Origin: an uncultured Mycoplasmatota bacterium
GTDB taxonomy: Bacteria; Bacillota_I; Bacilli_A; RF39; UBA660
DNA: 53,550 nt
Assembly: GCA_900552495.1 (NCBI GenBank)
Contig: URZY01000011.1
Location: forward strand, 1-53,550
Direction: 5' to 3'
Shown: in pieces, positions 49,640-53,550 of the stretch
Position numbering within the stretch: the stretch's first letter is position 1
Layout of the letters: every line of letters starts with the position of its first letter
Notes under the pieces: generated by a model
Databases searched by the model: none
Seen by the model: only the letters and a program-made list of their open reading frames with translations
Told to the model about the DNA's origin: nothing
Made by a program: the position numbers and the translations under genes

Positions 49640-50547
49640 TAAGTGTCTGTTTTGGGAGTAACAATCTTGAATGTTGATCCGGGTTCATAAGATGACCAAA
49701 TTGGTAAGTTACGACTTAAAACTGATTGAGAATAGTTTTGGTAATTATTTGGATCATAATCCGGACGGGAACCCATCCCGAGAATTTCACCAGTTTTAGG
49801 GTTCATTACAATAGCTAGGGCATTATCTGGGGAAAACATATCAACAATATTGTCAAGTTCTCGTTCAATGGATTGCTGGATGTTGATATCAATAGTTAGA
49901 TTAATATTCATACCACTTTGAGGTTCAACATAGATATCCGATAAATTTAATTTATTACCTTTAGCGTCGGAAAAGTATTTAATGGCTCCACTTTCACCCT
50001 TTAGGTAGTCATCATATTGTAATTCCAAACCAGATAGTCCTTGATTATCAATTCCAACGTAACCTAAGGAGTGAGATAATAGATTACCATATGGATAATA
50101 GCGTTTAGATTCTTTAACTAAATAGACACCGTCCATATTTAAATCAGATATTTTTTCTGCTATATCATAAGAAAGTCTTCGTCCCTCAGGATGAACTCTT
50201 TCAATAGATGTTTTTTTATAGACATGCTCTTTCATATCATCATAGCTAACACTTAATATGTCGGCTAATTTTTTTGTAGTTAAGTCTTTATCTTTTATTT
50301 GATTAGGAACTAATACTAAAGAAGTTGTTGTTAGATTATCAGCTAAAACAACACCATTTCTATCTAATATTAAGCCGCGATCCCCCTCTATTGGTAAATC
50401 TCGACTCCATAAGTCTTTAGCATAATCATTCAGTTTTTCATAGTCGAATATTTGGATATAAAATACTCGACCTATTATTAATATGAATAATAATAAGATA
50501 ATTATAAAAATAACTTTAATTCGTTCATCAATCTTCTTAAAAAACAT
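49639..50547 (-). CDS. Class B PBP (SpoVD/PBP2B type), 5' piece of the interrupted gene
   Basis: The first 294 codons of the transpeptidase, then 8 codons of element DNA (IVTPKTDT) and TAG. A membrane anchor (about 10-30) is followed by the PBP dimerisation domain (RGLILDRNGVVLADN, 57-71; SHSLGYVGIDNQGLSGLE about 155-172) and the start of the transpeptidase domain, ending at SYEPGSTFK with the catalytic Ser291 and Lys294. The start ATG follows AGAGGTGAACT. The piece encodes the full non-catalytic part and could make a truncated membrane protein. Joined to the other two pieces it gives a 634-residue protein. Confidence 0.93.
   Translation of the reverse strand: MFFKKIDERIKVIFIIILLLFILIIGRVFYIQIFDYEKLNDYAKDLWSRDLPIEGDRGLILDRNGVVLADNLTTTSLVLVPNQIKDKDLTTKKLADILSVSYDDMKEHVYKKTSIERVHPEGRRLSYDIAEKISDLNMDGVYLVKESKRYYPYGNLLSHSLGYVGIDNQGLSGLELQYDDYLKGESGAIKYFSDAKGNKLNLSDIYVEPQSGMNINLTIDINIQQSIERELDNIVDMFSPDNALAIVMNPKTGEILGMGSRPDYDPNNYQNYSQSVLSRNLPIWSSYEPGSTFKIVTPKTDT
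49642..49674 (-). other. Attachment half-site of element A (PBP 5' side)
   Basis: On the minus strand PBP sequence GGATCA runs into the core ACATTCAAG (49674-49666), then the element half-site ATTGTTACTCCC and AGACACT ending at 49642. Relative to the centre (AA, 49667/49668) both element arms are 26 nt long and match at 20 of 26 places. Confidence 0.88.
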
Positions 50548-50588
50548 AGTTCACCTCTTAGTATTATTTATGTATTCTTATAAAAAAA

Positions 50589-50606
50589 AAGACTAATCCT
50601 AGTCTT
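50589..50606 (-). terminator. Terminator of the Dam-type methylase gene
   Basis: AAGACTA and TAGTCTT around ATCC; nine T follow on the minus strand. The loop overlaps the stop codon. The PBP 5' piece starts only 40 bp further on, so the PBP needs a promoter of its own or readthrough. Confidence 0.75.
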
Positions 50607-51456
50607 CAAAGGTTAAATCGTTCTTATAATTAGTAATAATTACTTCCTCTACTTTGCCACGTTTTTCTCCTTTAGAATTGATATTTCGCTTGGCTGTTAT
50701 GATATGAATATTAAAGTCTTTGTATAGTTCATTAATTAAGGTTGTATTGTGATTTGATAGCATAACATAGCAACCTCTGTCTGATAAGTCTTTATAAACT
50801 TTAGCTAATCTTATCTGTTCATCTTTACCAAAGCCATTTTCAGTGTAATCATTGAAAGTAGTTTCGTTTTCTGAATCATATGGTGGATCAAGGTATATAA
50901 AATCTCCTTTTTGAGCAGCTTTTACGGCTTCCTCAAAATCAGTGCTTAGCATAGTAATATTATTGGTTTGAAAATAAACATAAGCTAAAATCATATTTTG
51001 AGCGTCATAAGTGTTAATATGAAGTTTCTTATTAAAAGGAACATTAAACTCTCCTTTACTATTTACACGATATAAGCCATTAAAACAAGCTTTGTTTAAG
51101 TAAATTGTTCGAGCTGCTCGCTCAGCAGGCGTTAATTTGGCAAACTTTTTTTTGTCTTTATCAAGATTTCTTATTTGGTAGTAAAACTTTTCATTATGCT
51201 TTTTTTCATAATTATTCAAAATTTTTACAACTTCTTCATAACCACTATCTGTGGATATTAATTTATAAACATTCATTAATTCTTTATTTGAGTCATTAAT
51301 AACAGCAGTTTTAGGAGATAGTTCAAATAATAAGGCTCCACCTCCAACAAATGGTTCATAATAAGTATTAAAATCTATAGGAACTAGTTTTAATAATTTA
51401 TCAATAATTTGTCTTTTCCCTCCGGCCCATTTAACAAAAGGTTTTGCTTTTAACAT
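50599..51456 (-). CDS. Dam-type DNA adenine N6-methyltransferase
   Basis: 285 residues from ATG 51454-51456, which has TAGGAGG nine bases upstream; the longer frame to 51513 has no site. The D12-class order is clear: PFVKWAGGKRQII (6-18), EPFVGGGALLFEL (34-46, AdoMet site), NKACFNGLYRVNSKGEFNVP (about 120-139) and the catalytic YLDPPYD (about 175-181). This family methylates GATC. No restriction enzyme gene is next to it, so it looks like an orphan methylase. It is outside element A, which ends in the PBP gene. Confidence 0.93.
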   Translation of the reverse strand: MLKAKPFVKWAGGKRQIIDKLLKLVPIDFNTYYEPFVGGGALLFELSPKTAVINDSNKELMNVYKLISTDSGYEEVVKILNNYEKKHNEKFYYQIRNLDKDKKKFAKLTPAERAARTIYLNKACFNGLYRVNSKGEFNVPFNKKLHINTYDAQNMILAYVYFQTNNITMLSTDFEEAVKAAQKGDFIYLDPPYDSENETTFNDYTENGFGKDEQIRLAKVYKDLSDRGCYVMLSNHNTTLINELYKDFNIHIITAKRNINSKGEKRGKVEEVIITNYKNDLTFED

Positions 51457-51483
51457 AAAATTCCTCCTAACTTTTTCTTTAGT

Positions 51484-51489
51484 ATTATA
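51484..51489 (-). promoter_or_regulatory. Promoter -10 of the methylase gene
   Basis: TG-T-TATAAT (extended -10) on the minus strand with a weak TGGAAA 17 nt upstream. Confidence 0.55.
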
Positions 51490-51574
51490 ACAAAATATTC
51501 TTATGGTTTCCATATAATATTGGAAAAAGCAAAGAATTTTTTATTAAACCACTGTTTTAAAATATTAAATAGTA

Positions 51575-51604
51575 AAAAGAGGTTATTAAGTAATAACCTC
51601 TTTT
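51575..51604 (-). terminator. Strong terminator after the 51612 gene
   Basis: AAAAGAGGTTATT (51575-51587) and AATAACCTCTTTT (51592-51604): a 13-bp stem with a 4-nt loop, A/T tracts both sides. Confidence 0.9.
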
Positions 51605-51611
51605 ATGTATC

Positions 51612-53550
51612 CTATTTGCTTCTACCAGTGCTTTGCGTAGTTTGTTGTGTCTCCGAATATTCCTCAACCATATCGGTAACACTATTGCCATAGTTATGCT
51701 TTCTTGCTCCTTGAGCAGTATTAGCAACATTGGCAGCTAAAGCTGCTGATGAGGCACATGTTAAGAAGTAACTTTGAACATTGCTAGGCATTGTCTGTAG
51801 AGCTGCAATATGTTCTAATTGCATTTTTGATAATGTATCACCAATAGCTGCTGCATCGACCATTGCTTGATTCATTTCTGCTATTGCAGTTGGATTTTGA
51901 ACCATATATTGCATTGCTGATTCAACACCAGTTAAATCAAATTGTGGATGGGTTGCAGCGTATGGTTGTAAAATATCTAAGCACTCTTTTGTAACATTTT
52001 GAAGTGTTGCTTGAGTGTTAGCACTTAGTTCAGCCATCATTTCCATTGCTTCAGATTGAGTAATTGCTCCTTGAGCATATCTGCTTGTGATTGCATTAAT
52101 TGCTCCTTCTGTTGAATCATATAAATCATTGTAGAATGTATGGCCTGCATTATCGGCTGCACGATATGCACTTGTTCCTAAGCCCCAATCAGTTGAATCA
52201 AGGGTTGCTCTTTCAATTTCATTTGAAGCGGTTAATGTATCTTGAACATTTTGAGCTTTCATTCCTTCCATCATTGTACCACGACTATCAGCAATTTGTT
52301 TTCCGTAGTCATTAACTTGTTTCATCATGGCTTCATTTCTTTGAATGGCAGCGGCTTGTTCTGGTGTCAATCCACCATTTTGGGCTTGTTGGAAAGCTCT
52401 AGTGGCAGAAACTGCCGCTGATGTTACAGCGATGGTTGTAAATAAGTCTCTTAAGAATGGATCATCACGATAATCTAATTGTTCAACTAGTGGTGAATAA
52501 TATTTCTTGCCGGTTGATCTCTTTCCAAAAAGACTGTTATTTATTTCGGTATTATCACTTAATAATCTTTCTGATTCAACAAAGGCTCTTAAAGCAGTCT
52601 CGTTGTCACCCGCAGCAAGTGCTTTCATCTCTAATTGTTCTAATTGAGCTTGACGATGCAATAAATCACCATCTAAGTCATGATCCTTAGCAAATCTTTT
52701 ACCTATACATGATAATTTAGTTGTAGCAGCTTTCATGTCTTCACTAAATCCATGTGAACCACCTGATAACCAACCGTTTGCTTCAACATATCCTGTTCTA
52801 ATTGCAGCAATATTGTTAGCTTGACCGTCAAACACTAGTGCACGCGCACTTTGCAAACTAGTTCTTGTTTTAGCATCCAACTGAGGGTTTGCTAATTGTG
52901 CATCAATTGCTTCTAATTGTCTGATTGCACTAAATGCACTTTGATATCTTAATTCAAGTTCAGAATTTATTTCAGTAACTTTTCCTAAAGCAAATCTCTG
53001 AATTCTATCTTCTAACAATGTATTTAATATAGTTGGGAATCTTTCTTGAATTACGCGATTGCCTCTATATTCTTCATAGATTGTCATTAAATCGTCTTCA
53101 TTTAAACCATTAATTCTTTCTTGTAGTTTTGCAATATTTTCTTTTGCTTCACTGCCAAGCATTATTTTTCCTGATACTTTTCTTAGTAAATTAATAGGAA
53201 GTTTAACAATTGCAGGTACTAAATGAACAATGTTATATAAGTAATTTCCTGATTGTAATTCCTCAGCAAAGTTTTTGGCAACTTTAATATTCGAAGCTCT
53301 ATATCTCTTACCATCTTTCTTTCCTAAATCTAAGCCATCTGTAATTTCGTCCATAATTGTTAATAAGCCTCGTTTGTTAGCACTAGGTTTTCTTGCACCA
53401 GGTATTGTTGGATTTGGCTTTTTGCCTTGATTTGGATCTGGTTCAACACCTGGAGTTTGTCCTGGTTTTTTACCTTGATTTGGATCTGGTTCAACACCTG
53501 GAGTTTGTCCTGGTTTTTTGCCTTGATTTGGATCTGGTTCAACACCTGGA
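51612..53550 (-). CDS. Partial protein with Pro-rich 16-residue repeats and a long helical C-terminal part
   Basis: The frame is open to the right edge, so the start lies outside; at least 646 residues are visible. The ATG at 53354 is internal and should not be taken as the start. The visible N-terminal part consists of 16-residue units PGVEPDPNQGKKPGQT (about 2.6 copies), then a linker and a mostly helical region (QLEAIDAQLANPQLDAKTR, RQAQLEQLEMKALAAGD), with one hydrophobic stretch (LFTTIAVTSAAVSATRAF). No known domain recognised. It ends in a strong terminator. Secreted or cell-associated large repeat protein is a guess. Confidence 0.7.
   Translation of the reverse strand, partial: PGVEPDPNQGKKPGQTPGVEPDPNQGKKPGQTPGVEPDPNQGKKPNPTIPGARKPSANKRGLLTIMDEITDGLDLGKKDGKRYRASNIKVAKNFAEELQSGNYLYNIVHLVPAIVKLPINLLRKVSGKIMLGSEAKENIAKLQERINGLNEDDLMTIYEEYRGNRVIQERFPTILNTLLEDRIQRFALGKVTEINSELELRYQSAFSAIRQLEAIDAQLANPQLDAKTRTSLQSARALVFDGQANNIAAIRTGYVEANGWLSGGSHGFSEDMKAATTKLSCIGKRFAKDHDLDGDLLHRQAQLEQLEMKALAAGDNETALRAFVESERLLSDNTEINNSLFGKRSTGKKYYSPLVEQLDYRDDPFLRDLFTTIAVTSAAVSATRAFQQAQNGGLTPEQAAAIQRNEAMMKQVNDYGKQIADSRGTMMEGMKAQNVQDTLTASNEIERATLDSTDWGLGTSAYRAADNAGHTFYNDLYDSTEGAINAITSRYAQGAITQSEAMEMMAELSANTQATLQNVTKECLDILQPYAATHPQFDLTGVESAMQYMVQNPTAIAEMNQAMVDAAAIGDTLSKMQLEHIAALQTMPSNVQSYFLTCASSAALAANVANTAQGARKHNYGNSVTDMVEEYSETQQTTQSTGRSK
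53425..53550. repeat. 48-bp tandem repeats at the window edge
   Basis: Copies begin at 53425, 53473 and 53521 (the last cut by the window edge), nearly identical. They encode the 16-residue unit PGVEPDPNQGKKPGQT. Confidence 0.9.

Larger units (their letters stand above)
45116..49674. mobile_element. Element A: 4.55-kb serine-recombinase element in the STFK codons of the PBP gene
   Basis: Bounded by ACATTCAAG (45116-45124 and 49666-49674), 4,550 bp apart. It contains only an arylsulfate sulfotransferase, a small coupled ORF, a large serine recombinase and a CDF transporter, all on the minus strand. The two element half-sites, put together, give a 52-bp imperfect inverted repeat with the core AA in the centre, the expected form of a serine-integrase attP. 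Excision restores the PBP frame across S-T-F-K-V-V-T. Confidence 0.93.

Noticed and set aside
33131..49674. Prophage or conjugative element
   Set aside because: No capsid, terminase, portal, relaxase, VirB4-type or replication genes in either element.
32277..50547. Inteins, group II introns or trans-splicing as the reason for the split PBP
   Set aside because: No intein motifs, reverse transcriptase or intron fold; the inserts have promoters, terminators and stop codons of their own, and direct repeats plus serine recombinases explain the structure.
32277..50547. Assembly error as the reason for the split PBP
   Set aside because: Cannot be excluded without reads, but two exact repeats at codon-matched places, attP-like arms and a recombinase in each insert are not expected from a chance chimera.
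53360..53545. Minus-strand frame with LNQIQIKAK repeats
   Set aside because: A shift of the PGVEPDPNQGKKPGQT frame, which stays open through the same region and joins the large gene.
1..53550. CRISPR arrays, rRNA or tRNA genes
   Set aside because: No regularly spaced short repeats with unique spacers and no recognisable RNA gene; repeats seen are coding.

Overview
The window is AT-rich DNA (I judge about one third G+C by eye) from a low-GC Gram-positive bacterium. The evidence is Bacilli-type ribosome binding sites (AGAGGTGAT, AAGGAGG), TTGACA-17-TATAAT promoters, many U-tract terminators, a yceD-rpmF pair, a murein cluster with mraY, an ftsW-type gene and a SpoVD/PBP2B-type transpeptidase, and best matches by eye to families common in uncultured gut Bacilli (RF39/Erysipelotrichia-like). 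TGA is a stop and TGG is Trp, so the code is standard, not mycoplasmal. All genes but one (17583-18446) are on the minus strand, so operons read from high to low coordinates.

Layout. (1) 1-10.3 kb: four surface genes that start with a type IV prepilin/pseudopilin signal (GFTLVELL type) but carry long Ig-like, thrombospondin-1-like and SH3-like regions. The three complete ones are each paired with small single-pass membrane proteins. (2) 10.4-26 kb: ordinary chromosome. It holds rpmF-yceD, a MYG1 hydrolase, a GH25/LysM cell-wall hydrolase, two FAD oxidoreductases, an E2-like acyltransferase without its catalytic His, an M3 oligoendopeptidase, a Cthe_2159/DUF4956/VTC cluster, a purine permease and a GNAT protein. 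(3) 26-33.1 kb: a murein/division cluster with an FtsW-type SEDS protein, an LRR-transglutaminase protein, MraY, a coiled-coil membrane protein and the 3' end of a class B penicillin-binding protein (PBP). (4) 33.1-49.7 kb: two adjacent integrated elements. (5) 49.7-53.5 kb: the 5' end of the same PBP gene, an orphan Dam-type methylase and a partial proline-rich repeat protein.

Main result. The PBP gene is in three pieces, all in the same orientation: 50547-49666, 45124-44947 and 33139-32277. The gaps are a 4.55-kb element (A) and an 11.8-kb element (B). Each element encodes its own large serine recombinase, with a small overlapping upstream ORF, and each is bounded by a 9-bp direct repeat. 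Removing both elements at these repeats restores an exact in-frame 1905-nt gene (634 codons plus stop). Element A sits in the codons of the catalytic STFK motif and element B in the codons of the SCN motif. For A, the two element half-sites form an imperfect inverted repeat (20 of 26 positions) centred on the repeat, as expected of a serine-integrase attP.

The elements carry cell-surface cargo. A has an arylsulfate sulfotransferase and a cation-diffusion-facilitator protein. B has signal peptidase I, a large Ig-like surface protein, a sortase, and a WXG100-like/LXG-like/DUF4176 set whose large member ends in an IPNTG sorting-type signal. Precedent for serine-recombinase elements inside sporulation and competence genes (skin in sigK, comK phages) suggests excision could act as a switch for this transpeptidase. 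That role is inference; the three-piece structure and the in-frame restoration are read directly from the sequence.
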